Below, piece after piece: positions 11,513 through 24,446 of a stretch of 64,000 nt of DNA. The notes under the pieces were generated by a model, which saw only the letters and a program-made list of their open reading frames with translations, had not been told where the DNA came from and did no database searches. Position 1 is the stretch's first letter. Each line of letters begins with the position of its first letter. The stretch is from positions 27,130,586 through 27,194,585 of the forward strand of contig OX940871.1 in the NCBI GenBank assembly GCA_954871525.1, in the 5' to 3' direction. The stretch is from Parietaria judaica (Eukaryota > Streptophyta > Magnoliopsida > Rosales > Urticaceae). Position numbers and translations under genes: made by a program.

Positions 11513-14500
11513 TCAGTTCTGTATGTCCACCGCCGCCCTCGTGGCATCGTGTTTTCGCTTGCTCCGCCGCTTCGGCCTCGGTGTTCGAGGCTTCGACGAG
11601 TGCTTGGCTGCGGTCTCCTGGGTGGTAACCGGGAGGGCCTCGCCTGTGGGTAGCTCGGGTGGAGAGTCCGGCCATGGCGTGCGCTTTGCAGGGACGGTCA
11701 CTTCCAAAGGAGGGTCAATTATCCATCTGCCAAGTATTATTTGGATTACTAAAGATCTTTTTGGTTCTTTTTGGAAGAGAGTAATTGGTCATATTATCCC
11801 TAAACTTAATTTATTTGCGCAATTCGTCTACTAAGTTTAGTTTCGGTGTAATTTTGCCTCTTGAAATTGCATTCTGGTATACTTTATTTAGTAAAATAAA
11901 TATTGAGACAAGTTGCATTGATTTGAAAATTCAAAGTACAATAAAATGGGAAAAAATAAGTGGAAAATATGTATCAGCATTAACACTTAGAAGGGCAACA
12001 CAAGTACCTAATGTTTGATTTCTGTAGTAGCACAATAAAATTTTTAAAAAAAATCACAACCAATGTTCACTGTTTTGCTTGTCACCAAAATTCTGTCCAT
12101 TTTTTTTATTGATTGAACAAAATTTTACATGTGCCGTTAACAAAATTCCCTCTCTCTCGGAAGGACAGGTGTCCAAGCCTTAACGGCACATTCAAAATTC
12201 TATTGAATCAATTGAAACTGACAATTAGACGGAATTTTGGAGAGAACTTCGTCCTTGAAAAAAAGGGTTTATGCCACCATCGAAATCAAAATATTTGGTA
12301 TTTATGCCGCTATTAACCCTTAAAGAAGACTTCCATCGAATCCCAACATTACTACCAAGAAAAAAATCAATATTTAAGCCTTAACTTAATATGTATCGAT
12401 GGCTATATCTATTCTTGCTAAACTATATTGGCACACAAATGATTTCACGACGGAAATGGACAACTTTTTCTTAAAAAAATAGACGTACCTGGAAGGGAAC
12501 TTGCTGTCGAACCGAGCTTCGACCCGCAGCCACCACAGCAAAATCCGGCGCCCGCAGCTTCCTAACGGCTCGACCATGGAGGCTTCCTTCAATAAGAACA
12601 ACGGGCTCTCAATATTCTCGCCAACTCCGTCCAGTTCATCTGAATCCTTTACCCATTCCGGCTTATCCTCAGCTTCCTTCCAAAGAATCCGGGAACTCAA
12701 GACAAATCCCGACCACTCCATCTTCCTAGGGAGCACCATTGCCATGTCGTCAATGTATATTGCTTTCTTCCCGGAGTACGGCGATGAGTCGAAGGTGTGC
12801 CAACCGATTAATTCATTGGACGAATTGCAAGCAGGGCCTTGAACGGGCATTGGCAAGTTCTTATCATCATCTTCCTTTACTACTTCGCCGGAATTGGCAA
12901 GAACTCCAATCGAAAGAGCACCAAACCATTTCACATTCTGGATCTCGTCGAAGAGCTCCATAGCATGCATGTTACTGTCATCGGCAAAAACCACAATCCC
13001 GTCCAGCTTCATATCCCTCACGGTTCTGTTGCATAAAAAACTTGATCAGTCATCAGTCTAAATAAATAATTCATTCTATATTCCGAATTTCCAATCACAT
13101 TCTCGAAAACAATTTATAGTAAAGGCTAAAGAATTCAACTCCAAGCTTCTCAAAATTCAGAAATGTTGAGTCTGTAAACTAAATCCCTTTTTTTTAAATG
13201 AGATTCGAGTCACAGTGACCCAAATATGTTTTCTAGGTCGGACCCGTTTTGTAGCTTCGAAGTGCGAGGAGAAAGATCGGGCCAAATGATCTGGTTCCGG
13301 ATTAGGGCCTTTTGGATTAGGGCTTAAAGAAATTAGTATTTTAGGGTTAGTTATAATCTACACAGTATTCTCTCTTCTTCTCCAACCCAAGACTTTTTCC
13401 GTTTTACGATACAGTGCATTCTTCTCCTATGCTCGAGATTTTCTACCCAATTTGAGTTTCCGTGAAGATCTTCCGACGATTTTCTTTTTACTTCCGTTGT
13501 TATTGTATGCTTGATTCATAAGAAAAAATATACCATATCCTTCATTTTACGGGATAATTGTCCAAAAACGACCGTGATCGAAACTAGTTACGAACAAATT
13601 CAATTAGCAATCAACAAAAAAAGAACGAATTCAACTAAAGGTGCTTCAATTTCAAAATATGAAAACAATCTTCCTAAATTTCTTAAGCTTTCTCAATCAA
13701 AGTCCAGCAGTGTACCAACTTCTTTTACTTTTCTCACCAATTCAACTCAAATTCAACAATTAAACTTAGCAAAACCCCTATGTTCAACTCAATTTCAGCT
13801 CAAATTCAATCCAGTTCCGTTCGATTTCATACCTCAAAGCCTGAAGCCGCATCCGCGCCTCCAACCGGTGCCGGTCCTCCCACGAGTTCGGCATCCGCTG
13901 ATCGAACCCGAGGTGCACGGTCCTGAGCCCCGACTTCTCCAGAATCGCCGCCGTCTCGTTCGTCGCCCCGCCGGCCTCGACGACAACCCAGACGACATCG
14001 TAAGGCACGAGCATCAGCGAGTGCATCAGCCCCGTCAAGTGCAGCGCCTGGAACGTCCGCACGTACGTCGGCGTGACGGCGATCACCGCCCTAGGGTTCT
14101 TCACCCCGAAGAGCCGCCTCTGCTCCCTCTGGACCGTGTCCAGGATCTGGTGCGCCTTCATGACCTCGGTCGGGTTCGGGTGCGGCCACGGCCGGACCCG
14201 GATCCCGTGCCGCCCGACCACCACCCTGCTCGCCGTCGCAGTCAAGTTCGGCCGGAATTCCGCATCGGAGCGGAACGGCATCGCCGGAAAGAGGAGGCTC
14301 GTCACGGCGGTGGTGGCGGAGGTGGTGGTGGCGGCGGGGTTGGAGAAGACGAAGAAGAAGACGAGGCGAGAGAATCTGAATCCGAGGACGAGGCTCACTA
14401 GGCAGCAGAGGCCGTGAAGCAGCAGCCAGAAGATCGCTGCCGGCGACCTGATCGAGCCGTCGGAGGAGGAGTCGAGCCCGGCGGCGCCTCCGCGGAAGCT

Positions 14501-14551
14501 GTTGCTCCGGCGAGTGCTCAGGTAGCTCTGGTGCAGCGCCGAGAGCTTCAT
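11513..14551 (-). CDS. IRX14: GT43 family xylan synthase subunit, IRX14 type
   Basis: Three coding exons on the minus strand: 14551-13833, 13025-12489 and 11726-11513. The phases join to give 489 residues. The protein is a type II Golgi membrane protein: cytosolic N-terminus beginning MKLSALHQSYL, a hydrophobic anchor at about residues 40-69, then a GT43 domain with SRVVVGRHGIRVRPWPHPNP, AVTPTYVRTFQALHLTGLMHSL, FADDSNMH (about 253-260), LPVQGPAC-like and EPLGSCGR blocks, and a basic tail. All of these match Arabidopsis IRX14/IRX14-L as I know them. IRX14 works with IRX9 and IRX10 proteins to elongate the beta-1,4-xylan backbone. The nucleotide-sugar motif is DDS, the usual state for IRX14 rather than DDD. 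The second intron (762 bp) holds a MITE. Splice sites are canonical GT-AG. Confidence 0.95.
11993..12319. mobile_element. MITE in IRX14 intron 2
   Basis: The right end 'TTTATGCCGCTATTAACCC' (to 12319) is the inverted form of the GGGTTAATAGCGGCATAA terminus found on several elements here. The left end near 11993 is degenerate. The interior shares a run around 'GTGTCCAAG..TTAACG' with the elements at 29790-30155 and 51125-51395. It lies wholly inside the intron and leaves the splice sites intact. The left boundary is uncertain. Confidence 0.5.
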
Positions 14552-14554
14552 CTC

Positions 14555-14602
14555 TCTCTCTCTCTGGATCGATCGAGCTCCGGAGATCTCTGATGCTCTC
14601 TC

Positions 14603-14639
<37 letters not shown>

Positions 14640-14800
14640 GAAGTGTGGATTAATCAAGGAGATTTCTTGGAGTTTACGGATGAATCGCTGTGATTAGCGT
14701 CGCTAATCACTAATCAGTGTTGGTTAAGACAGGATTAGCGTCACTAATCTCGTCTTAACACAGTCAAAGGAGAGAGAGAGAGAGAGAGAGAGATGGGCTT
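14555..14800 (-). promoter_or_regulatory. IRX14 5' leader/proximal promoter with GA repeats and palindromes
   Basis: Upstream of the IRX14 start codon lie two (GA/CT)n tracts (14603-14636 and 14769-14793) and, between them, a 21-bp near-perfect palindrome at 14690-14710 (GTGATTAGCG-T-CGCTAATCAC). A second hairpin follows, GTTAAGAC (14723-14730) to GTCTTAAC (14752-14759), whose loop again carries GATTAGCGT. GA tracts are common in plant 5' leaders. The function of the palindromes is unknown. Confidence 0.55.
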
Positions 14801-16645
14801 CTGGGCTGAAGAGGAGACAATGTGGCCTATTATTGAGGAATGGGAAAAGTGGGACTAAAATAGCAATTAAAATTATATAATATGGTTGCTCATCACAACC
14901 TTATAATCTACGCAAATTTTATTTTTATTTTTATTTTTTTATAAAATTTTCATTACCACACAGTGGTTGAAATTTGCGATTAAATTAAAATTGAGTTAAA
15001 CTCAAGTGAGTCTAAACGTTGAACAGTCGAGACCATGGCTCTCTGCGACTAATGGGATTTGTTTTGGTGTTTTAACCGTACATAAAACGGCCAGAGCGGT
15101 TATTAGTGTTACAAAGAATTAAATTAAATTTATGCGATCTAAACGAATAGTGATTCATTGTTGAACACAAGTTATAATCCTTACAGTTATTTAAAATCGT
15201 CTTTGTAAGATATTTCATATGAATTTATTTTTTAATTTTCTACTCTTCGAGTTTAAGCTTTTATAGTTCTCAATGTTATTAGTATCGTGAGTCTTTAGGC
15301 AAATATGTTTGCGATCGTTCCGTTACAAAAGAGAAGGTATCATCGTCTTACGAATATCAAACTTTAAAGAAAAGAAATCCGACGTTTCAAAAATAACAAT
15401 TTTATTTTGTGTGATTGAAGAAAAAGAAAACGAATTTGTGAATTAACCTTTATGGAAGAGAGAAAAAAGTTCTCATATGCGTAATTTTATGATTAGGTTG
15501 ATGTCTTGATGATGAATGATGTGAATTATGATAAGCAACAATGAATAAATTGGATGTTAGAAAATAAAATAAAATAAAAAGTCAACCAAGTGTTTGATTC
15601 GAGTGAGATCTAAGGTTCGTTGGTGTACGTGAGATAAAGACAGATTACTAGAAACGATGCGTTTTTAATATAAATAGGTGCCTAATATATATATATAGAT
15701 ATATATCATGAAATAGCTTTTATTTAGCATATGGTAGAATTATATTCATTAATGGTGAATCATATGCTTTTAGGAAAGTATAATAATATAATGTTCCTTC
15801 GGTTGTTGGCCAAAAGAAAATGATGGTGATAAATAATTTAAATTTGTTGAGTTCATAGCGAGATACCAACAGATTTCTTTTCCTTTTTTTCTTTTTTTAT
15901 AAAGAAAATACCCAAGAAGGGGTTTTATTATTAATATTCGCTAACAATGTGGAAAGTGGCTAGTACATATATAATAAATTTTACTTTAATGAGCACAATT
16001 TTAGGACCAAAGAAATGAAAATGGCCATTACTACATTATGGCTTCAAAATTAAGGCAAATCAGTGTACATACGCTGTTTAAAGCAATATGATGTGTATAA
16101 AATTCAAGACTATAGACCATTGTGCCTTCTAAGTGCGAAAATCTTATACTATAATTTAAGGGAAAACTCATTATCTAGAGAAGGAAAAATTGAAATACTT
16201 AATGTTTAAAAACAAAAAAAATAATAAAGTTTAATATTTTCTTCCTATTTTGCTCCTTAAATTTCATATTAAAGAAAAAAAAAATCTACTTTTGGACCAC
16301 AGTTTTCATTTCTTCCTTTTTAAATTTGTCGACATTCTCTCTTCGGGGGAGAGACCAATTCTCCTCCCCAAATATTTATTTGTTTGAATTCGAAAATCCC
16401 ATCAACGGTGGGACCATGGAAGTTATGAGGTAGGCCAGACGCTCGTGTCCGTCAACTCGTCACCGTCGAAAAAGCCAAGCAAATGCCCTTCCTCCGATGC
16501 CATCGTAAGAATTTGAATCCCTAACTTCTTATTTTTGGTCCATTACATGCTTTTAGGGGATGAAAACCATAGATCTAAACGTAGAACCACCGCATTGTAT
16601 GGTTTCGCATGACGGTTAGCACTACCGTAGTAAGAATAATCAACA
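14801..16645. other. AT-rich intergenic region
   Basis: No gene or bounded mobile element recognised upstream of the IRX14 promoter. Confidence 0.5.
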
Positions 16646-17060
16646 TTGAAACTGGTGAGGCTACTCTCGAAGTCGGGGTTCGTAACTCCGCATTGGATGA
16701 CAGCCTCTCGAACTCAGTGTTTTATTTTTGTACAAACCCTAGATCTTTGTAGGACCATTTTATGTCGATTTCAAGATTTAGCATCCCCGACCTTAGTGTT
16801 AAAATATCCAAGGCCGGTGATTTTATTCACAAAATTTAAAGATACTAATCCCCGAACCGAAGCCGATGACGCTAACCCCGAACTAGGTAATGCTCTCCCC
16901 GATGATGCAACCACTGAGGCCTGAGAGAGCTATCTCTGAATTCGAGTGTAACAACTCCAATTTTGGAAATGCTAGCCCTGACCTCGGAGATAACATCATC
17001 GAATTAGTAGTTGTATAATTCGAATTCGGAGATAGCTATCTCCGACTTCTGTGTCATGGC
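16646..17060. repeat. Degenerate minisatellite-like repeat
   Basis: Loosely repeated units of about 24-27 bp of the type CCCCGA(A/C)CT..G(A/G)TGxTA can be followed across the segment. An open frame at 16646-16924 reads through part of it (...DDANPELGNALPDDATTEA), but it has no recognisable homology and is probably a by-product of the repeat. Similar units occur at 47390-47530. Confidence 0.5.
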
Positions 17061-18318
17061 AATTTGTTCAGAACCCGGATATGCTATTTAATATCTCTTT
17101 GCACCACTATTGTCTTGACGTTTTTCTTTATTCCAGATTGTGACATACTGGGACGGTCATCGACATTATGGGTTAGTGATTTCTCCTCATAAATCTCCTC
17201 ATATAACATAAATAACTATGAAATTACATTAAATAAAGAAATAACATTACATCACTAATATTTAGTCTTTTCAAAATATGATAATTATATATAATTTTTT
17301 GTTAGTAAAGATGTTTATATAATTATAGCCGATTAATAATTTTTTCTTCATTAATGTATTAATTAATAAATTAATAATTAATATATTAATAATAATCCGA
17401 TAAGATTATATTTTTTTCCGGTCCCAACGGTATTAGTTACTTAACCCTAATACACAAAAAATATTCCCTAAAATTAACCCTAAAACACTGGTTTAACAAA
17501 GAATCTGAACCGAACCTTCAAAAGAATCCTAAATCGGAAATCTAGAAAATTTAGCCTAGTATGTTGGGATTTTCATCAACTTTTCCACGGCATTTGAGAA
17601 AAATTGGCTATACAGGATTGGTTTTCCATTTTGCTAAAATGGGCATTTCAACGACGTACCCACGAATTTAGAAAAACGACAGCGACACTCGGGGGGTTTT
17701 GCTGGAATTTTACACCATGATAAGAATATATAATTGAATAATCCTATAAAACCAGAAATTTAGAATTTTCTTTATATCCGTGAAAATCCGGATCTAGTAG
17801 TTATATGTCTGAATTTCACTAGATTCACAACATTACGATTCTATTTTTTATCGACAAAAACATAATTGAATTCCGAGTCTTAATGTAACTGACTGGGAAC
17901 ATATTGAATTTTTGTTTGGGTTTAGAGATTAGACCATTCTAGATTTTGTTGGTCTTTTTGGGCCTTTAAAAAAACCAATAGCAAGATACGAATCAATTTC
18001 ATGACTCTCTGCCCTAAATTGCTGATGTCGCTTTGAAGATAGGACTTTCGAACAACCACGTATAATGAAATTGAAAACTAGCACTGAATATTCATAAATT
18101 TAGGTAATGTGACAAAACAAATGAAATTGGTCATTCATGACTACTGATCACAAAACATTATTTCAATGTGTGCAAAATCTGTCACTATTGAATATTGAGA
18201 GTGAGCATGAGATAACAAGTTTGGTAAGTCGTTATCATGGTCTATTTCTATTGAAATTTTGAAACTTAATTTGCACAATTTCTATTGTTTGATTTGTACT
18301 ATTTCCTTCAGAAGAGGG
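17061..18318. other. AT-rich intergenic region
   Basis: Nothing recognisable beyond AT-rich sequence. Confidence 0.5.
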
Positions 18319-18704
18319 TAGTCCCAAAAATGTGGATCCGGATTAAAACCCGGATCCACTTTTTTTTTTTTTTTAAAGTCGGACCCGGAACTATCCGGGT
18401 CCGGAAAAAGTCGGAACCGGAACTATCCGGGTCCGGAAAAAGTCGGACCCGGATAGGTCCGGTTCCGGCCTTTTAAAAAAAAAATTAAAAGCTATAATCT
18501 GGGCCGTCGATCTCGCGATCCGACAGCCCAGACTACACATTAAATAAACTAATTAAATAAATAAAAAAATATTTTTAAAAATCCAGAACCGGATTTATCC
18601 GGGTCCGACCTTTTCCGGAGCCGGATAAATCCGGTACCGGGTTTTGGGCGGCAAAATTTTTTTGGTCCGGTCGGTAGCCATTTTGACTCACATTTTGGGG
18701 ACTA
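18319..18704. mobile_element. hAT-like MITE (TAGTCCC...GGGACTA)
   Basis: The inverted ends 'TAGTCCCAAAAATGTG' and 'CACATTTTGGGGACTA' differ at one base. The flanking GAAGAGGG (18311-18318 and 18705-18712) is a perfect 8-bp target duplication. The interior repeats GGGTCCGGAAAAAGTCGG-type words on both sides of a GC-rich centre. No coding capacity. Confidence 0.9.
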
Positions 18705-20229
18705 GAAGAGGGCAATTTTAGAATAGGAATCCGCTAAGTTGTCACGTAGTGCATTGTACGATTTGTGGTTGCGATAATCCAACGGCTGTTAACGAGGGAA
18801 TTTTGTTCTCGACGTTGTGTGATCTTCCAAAGTTTCACATATATTTTCTAGAGATGTTTTGACACCAACTAGTTTGTGATGGTTAATCTCAGTTATTGAT
18901 ATATCATTTGATTCGCATGTTGTCGGAGTTATGTCAAATTTGGCATTTTTAAGTTAAATTTCTTCTCGTTTAGATTTACGTTTCTAACTCTTTCTTTGAA
19001 GCATTGTGCAATGAGCTAAGCCATTTACAGGCCGGAGATTTTGTTCGGACACGGACTGAAATTTTACATTACCTTAATTGAAATTATTTGTGAGTTAGTT
19101 AGGTTTTTAAATTTGATCATCAGAAATGCAACAACTAGGAAAGTGAATTATTATTCAATCTTCTTATAGTCGTGGTTGAAAAAAATAATTGTCACGCCTA
19201 TATAATTTAGTCTTCCAATATTTTTTTTTCTAACTGTTTATTTTGAATGTGATGAAAGCCTGATTTTTTTTAAATATACAATTTAATTATGGGATACTTG
19301 CGGCAATAGTATCCACAAACCCCGAAACAATGTTGAGATCGAGTTCATGTCTCGTTAAGATCTGTTATACACGAATATGTATGTATACGTCTGCGATTAA
19401 GATATGAAAGGCATCAATTACTCAACACTTTTAATTAAACTTCTTGCATAATGTAGTTCATGTTTCACTGACATAAATTCAATATAGACAGAGTTGGGTC
19501 TCAACATTTTTTTTTATAATCTTGCGGCTAAAATTATAGATTGTAAATCTACCAATCTATTTTCTTAAATATATTGTATATACCGACATATTTTATTAAA
19601 TATGAATACTTATATCTTTTTATTTAATTTATTTTTCTTTCATTTATAAATCCAAACTTTTAGTTAGTCAATAATAATTACACCATGTAAGAGACCACAA
19701 ATTATATTAAGTGGAGTGGAAAATTTAGTGAATATATCATTTTCACTAATAAATGGTCGGCCAATTGATCGTGTTCACTGTTCACTATGCAAAGTTCGAA
19801 CGGAAACAATCGAAATTAAAATAATAATGAAAACAGTTTTTTGTCTGCCATGGATTTAATTAAATATTCGAACATGCAACATTTTATATTCCTAAAGGGT
19901 GTACCTTAATTTTCATTTTTCTTTGGTATAGTTTAAACGACTTCTTATACCTCTAGGCTCTAAGTCTCTTAAATAATTTTGATTCAATGCATGGCAACAA
20001 GGTGAACAAACGATTCTCTGGTTTGGTTTTGTAAGTATTTATACAAATTATCGTATTTTTAGTTTTTTCACTTTTAAGACCGAAAGCCGCCGTATTGAAG
20101 TTTAAAACCGTTAATTTATCAATTACCAATATATTAGTTTTAAATTCGGTCTAAATTCGATTTTAGTCGCATTTTGACAAGATGCTATATAATCATCATA
20201 TATATAAGCAATACACTCTATTATATTTA
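18705..20229. other. AT-rich intergenic region
   Basis: No gene recognised. Near 19290 the run 'GGGATACTTGCGGCAATAGT' resembles the terminus of the GCGGCATAA-type MITEs, but no partner end was found. A B-box-like run near 19330 could be another SINE relic. Confidence 0.4.
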
Positions 20230-20335
20230 AATATAAGATTATAAATAGAGGCCATTGCAAATTATGATGAATACAAGCAATACACTCTATTGTCTCTATT
20301 CTTCATATAATTCTATTACCACATTGTCTTTCTCT
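20230..20335 (+). mobile_element. Copia-type LTR relic (TATA and R region)
   Basis: 'TATAAATAGAGG' is followed by CATTGCAAATTATGATGAATAC and a pyrimidine-rich stretch, the usual look of a plant copia LTR promoter and start of R. The run 'AAGCAATACACTCTATT' occurs at 20207 and again at 20275. The LTR ends cannot be fixed, so this is only the recognisable core. Confidence 0.4.
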
Positions 20336-20715
20336 TTATTTTCCAATAGGTTTATATTTTTTTTTAACTAACAAATTACTTGATTGAACATGATTTGTTC
20401 ATTTTATCCGTCTAATGTTAGTTTAAATTATAGATGAATATTCGTACGCCATAATTAAAAAAATACAAATATAAAAACTGCATCTCCTTGCAATAAACTA
20501 ATTCTAATGATTGTTTACATATCTCAGTTTTGAATAGACGTGTATAATATATCAAATCAATTGAAAACTCTTATTTATGAATTATAACCTCTAATTTTTT
20601 TAAATAATGTAATGCATAAAATTAAAATCTCTCAAGGTTAAATTTTCACAATAAAATTCTCTAACATCACATATTTTTGCATTGCAAAACAATAGTTTGC
20701 ATTGTAACTTGTAAG

Positions 20716-20897
20716 CAAGGTTTTAAATACCGCTTGCCGATGTCGTTTCGCACTTTTCATTTTACGGATATATCGCTTATTGATTGGTATCTCATAGATA
20801 AATCGATGGATATGCCGATGGATATATCGTTTCGCATATCCTCGAAAAAAAAAATCGATAGGCATGTCGATGGATATTCGAAAAATTTAATACCTTG
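20716..20897. mobile_element. CAAGG-family hAT-like MITE
   Basis: A 182-bp element from 'CAAGGTTTTAAATACCGC' to '...AATTTAATACCTTG', opposite in orientation to the copy at 4696-4878 and closely similar to it. The flanks CTTGTAAG (20708-20715) and GTTGTAAG (20898-20905) match at 7 of 8, an hAT-type target duplication. Confidence 0.87.
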
Positions 20898-20905
20898 GTT
20901 GTAAG

Positions 20906-22538
20906 AGACTTTTAAGTACCTAGTCTAGTCAACATGTCATGTCACAATAACACTCCCTCTTTAGCTTCTTCTCGTAATTGTCGCAATCATTTAAGAATAA
21001 TTAATTTGAGAAATTAAATATCGTTTTTTGAAGACTTTTGTTTTCTTAGCAATTAAGAAGTGAAAAATTAGGTAGCCAAATAAAGCACGCTTCTTTGTTG
21101 AGTTATTTGGGTCAACAACAACAATGCCTTCAGCTTTCCGTCATTTTGACTTCCTTTCCCACCAAACAGACTCGCCTAGCTAGTTCTACTTCTACAATTA
21201 GACAAAAATTTATTTTATTGTTAGTGGTAAAAAATATATTGTTAGTGAATTTAAATTAAGATATTAATCAAGATTATTAGTGTTAATGTTTCATTTTGGA
21301 TTGACGGTGAACTCGATTTACAGTTTGAGTCCAGGACCAGACACGGTGACCACGTAGACGGTCAAAACTGGAGTCAATGAAGACGAACTAATAAATGACT
21401 TGGGTGGAGGTGAATCGTTCTTCCTTGGTGAGCCTCCTCACGGTCCTGACGATCCTTCATGATTTTCCTTCTTCGTCGAGATTTTCGACTGCGAGGGAGG
21501 ACATGCAAAAAGAAAAATATTGATGGTGCACCCAGTGATAGAGCTAGCCTTACTACATAGAGAGGGCACCAAGTAATTTTTTTTACAAAAATAATATAAA
21601 TAATATCATCTCTTAGATAATCTAAAATAATACCTTACAAGTCGAGACTTTATATTTTTAAAGTACTGTAAAATATATTCATTAATAAAGTAAAAAAATT
21701 CTCATAAAATTTAATGGATGAAAACAATAATAATGTACTCTTAAATTTTATAGGTTTTTGGTCTCAATATCAAATTATGTAGTTATTTATGATTAATGTG
21801 TTTTCTCAGCAATCGTTTTTTTTTTCTTTTATCAATTTAAACTTTTTTTAAAGAATTATCATGTTATACGTTGAACATATTACATATCATAATAATAATA
21901 GTTTTAAAAATAATAATAATAACTTTTCAAAATATTAAATGGAAGCTGCATTCATATTTAATAACATTTTCTTTTATTAACAACGATCTACAAGGGTAGT
22001 TTATCTGTAAACGTATACAATTTTTATTAAGTGGACAGTTATCAAACCCTTATCTAGTTCATTAATTTTATTTTTTAATTTGTTTAATTCTATCTGTATG
22101 AGTTAGTTTCACGTAATCATTCATATGTATACATATATACAAATAAATAAGTTTAGTTCCTATTTATATGGGTTATTTATTAGTATACTATATATATATA
22201 ACACAATACACGTACTCTTCATCACTTTATTTTACTTAAAAAACCAATACTCTTATTTAATTCTATTTTTATGGGTTGTTTATTGAATGGAGGAAAAAGA
22301 AAGAGAACACTAGAAAAAACGAACCTGGAGAGGATGAGAGAATTAATCAGATCAGATATAGAGAGCAAAATAATAAGAATATATTTCCCTTCAATTATAA
22401 ATCATATATAGAAAAAATATTTCACCCAACAAAATAGGATTATATACGTATAAATATTTTTTTTTATGAGAACGAGGGAGGGCATGGCCTATGGTGGGTC
22501 CCCCCTCCCTCCGGGCGCACTTCATCATTATAGCAAGG
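20906..22538. other. AT-rich intergenic region
   Basis: No gene recognised. A short GC-richer stretch at 21290-21540 shows no conserved reading frame. Confidence 0.45.
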
Positions 22539-22985
22539 CATACATACTTACTTGTAGTCAAGTAGGATAGGGTAATCATGTAGTTCAGAGTTAGTGGTAA
22601 TTGGAGGAATGACGAGGTGGTTTGTATCGTCATTGGAGCCGATAATGGCAGCGCAGGGGTGACCTTCGTGTATGACGAGGGTATTACTGCCGAGGGTGTC
22701 GTGATAAGCGGTGTGGGAGTTGACTGGCTCGGATGCCACGGGTCTTGACTGGCGAGGGGCGAATCTTCGACATCGCGAGTCTCAAAATATGCTATGAGAG
22801 GCGAAGTCGTGAGACTAGTCAACCTCAAGGGATTCTTCGACGGCATGGGAGTGTCTTCTTGATAAAAGAGAGAGTCGCTGTCAGACGAGCGGGGAAAATT
22901 GTCTTGAGGGAGAAAGGGAACTCGAAAATCTAGAGATAGAAGTCGAAAATTGTCAGACGATTGAAAAATAATTTGTCTGTGTTTT
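22539..22985. repeat. Dispersed repeat, copy 1
   Basis: Colinear with 26285-26640: both share 'TTTGTATCGTC', 'GAGCCGATAATGG', 'GGGTGACC', a CTAGT(C/T)(A/G)AC..AAGGGATT block, and a final 'TCTAGAGA.AGAAG' followed by an A- or GAA-rich run. Overall the first 100 bp look roughly 80% similar by eye. A 215-residue minus-strand frame covers it but has no recognisable domain. It may be part of a retrotransposon LTR or leader. Confidence 0.5.
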
Positions 22986-23843
22986 AAGAAGAAGAAGAAG
23001 AAGAAGCTCATTTTCTTATGTTCATTTTGATGTTTCATGTACGTGGTTTTTTAAGTACGTTATATCTTATTTGTATAACATTTATCCCTTATTTTTAAAT
23101 ATTGTATTATACCCGATCCTAAAAACATGACAAAGTCTTTTTTTTCATCAATAATCTCCATAAATGACTTATAACTAAATGACACATTATAATATTACAA
23201 ATTCATTGAGAAATGCAAATTATATGTACGATTTTAGTTAATGAATAGAAATAATGTAAGTTATTAATAAATAATTATTTGAGAAGAATTGTCTTTTGAT
23301 ATGCAACATTTACCGTTATGTATGTATATTGAGTTTGTAAAACAATAAATCAATTGGATGACGTACTAAAATAGATGAAAGATGCTCAAAATAATAATAG
23401 GACAAAATTAAATAACAATATTTAAAAAGATTTGACACAAACACTTTTTTTTTTGAAGGACTTGACACAAACACTTTAAATCAAAACAAATCTTACATGC
23501 ACTGTGAAACCCGGATAGTTTATACATCTAATTATCTATATATAAATGGAAAAAAATTAAATTGTGGCAAATGTAAAATTTAAGAGCGACGACTTAGTGG
23601 AATGACACATCATTAATCCTCAAGTATTAGATTAGTCAATATGGACCAGGGAATTAATTTTCTCCACCTTCATTTATACAAAATTCGAACATTGTATTAT
23701 TATCAATATAATTGTACAATTTGCTATATTTAATATAAGTTATTAAAATAAAATAACTGTTTGTTTATTTAATCATGAGAAAAATAATTACCATGGTATA
23801 AATCACAATTTACACTTAAGAGAAAATTATCAAACCAACTTAG
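22986..23843. other. AT-rich intergenic region
   Basis: A (GAA)n run at its start and otherwise nothing recognisable. Confidence 0.5.
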
Positions 23844-24446
23844 TGTTGGGTTTTTCGATGACTTTCTGATCCCGAGAGCAGAATCTCGGGAAATCATCAA
23901 AATTAAAGATCTAGATTAATTACGAAATCAAAGTATATAGTCTAGATACTTTACCAAAATTTTAGTACTTTTGCCGACTAGTTTTTGTTTGGCCGAATTC
24001 TGCACTGTTCACGAATTTGGATCAAAACCACAAGCGTCAAGCCTCTAGCTTGTCCACCCTCAGTGTGACCAAAAATCGCGGATTCAAACTACTTGGTCCT
24101 TCACAGGGATTGGAAAACAAACTGAACGAAAGCCCCGGGAGGGAAAATTCGCACCTAGGGTTAGCTGGAGAGGAATGCGAATTTCTCTGGCTCTGGTTAA
24201 AGGGGGGTTTTCGAATTATGATGACTTGAAGGGCTATAAATAGCCTACATGATTAATGACATAATGGGCTTTTGGACCTAGTAAATAAGCCTAAGCACAT
24301 TAAGTCATTATTAATTAATTCTGACAATTAATTAATCCACTCGTAATTATTTCACGGGCTCGAGTGCGCCCGTTACCATTTATCGTAGCCAGGTCGAACC
24401 CTGAAAGTCTAATAGGGCTAAATCCTGATTGGGACACTTGTTACAC
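23844..24446 (+). mobile_element. Solo LTR, ~600 bp family, copy 1
   Basis: It starts 'TGTTGGGTTTTTCGATGACT' and ends '...CACTTGTTACA' (TG...CA). It contains a TATA box ('GGCTATAAATAGCC') and the run 'ATAATGGGCTTTTGGACCTA'. The reverse complement of 47828-48429 is similar along its whole length, and the two lengths agree within 1 bp. No primer-binding site or internal domain follows, so it is a solo LTR. The 5-bp target duplication is not clean. Confidence 0.65.

Noticed and set aside
13511..14401. 296-codon plus-strand open frame
   Set aside because: It is the antisense shadow of IRX14 exon 1. The Arg/Pro/His-rich product reflects the GC-rich coding strand opposite.
22391..23038. 215-codon minus-strand frame (MKHQNEHKK...)
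   Set aside because: It begins in a (GAA)n tract and spans a dispersed repeat. Proline/Thr-rich filler without a domain; the second copy of the repeat does not keep the frame.
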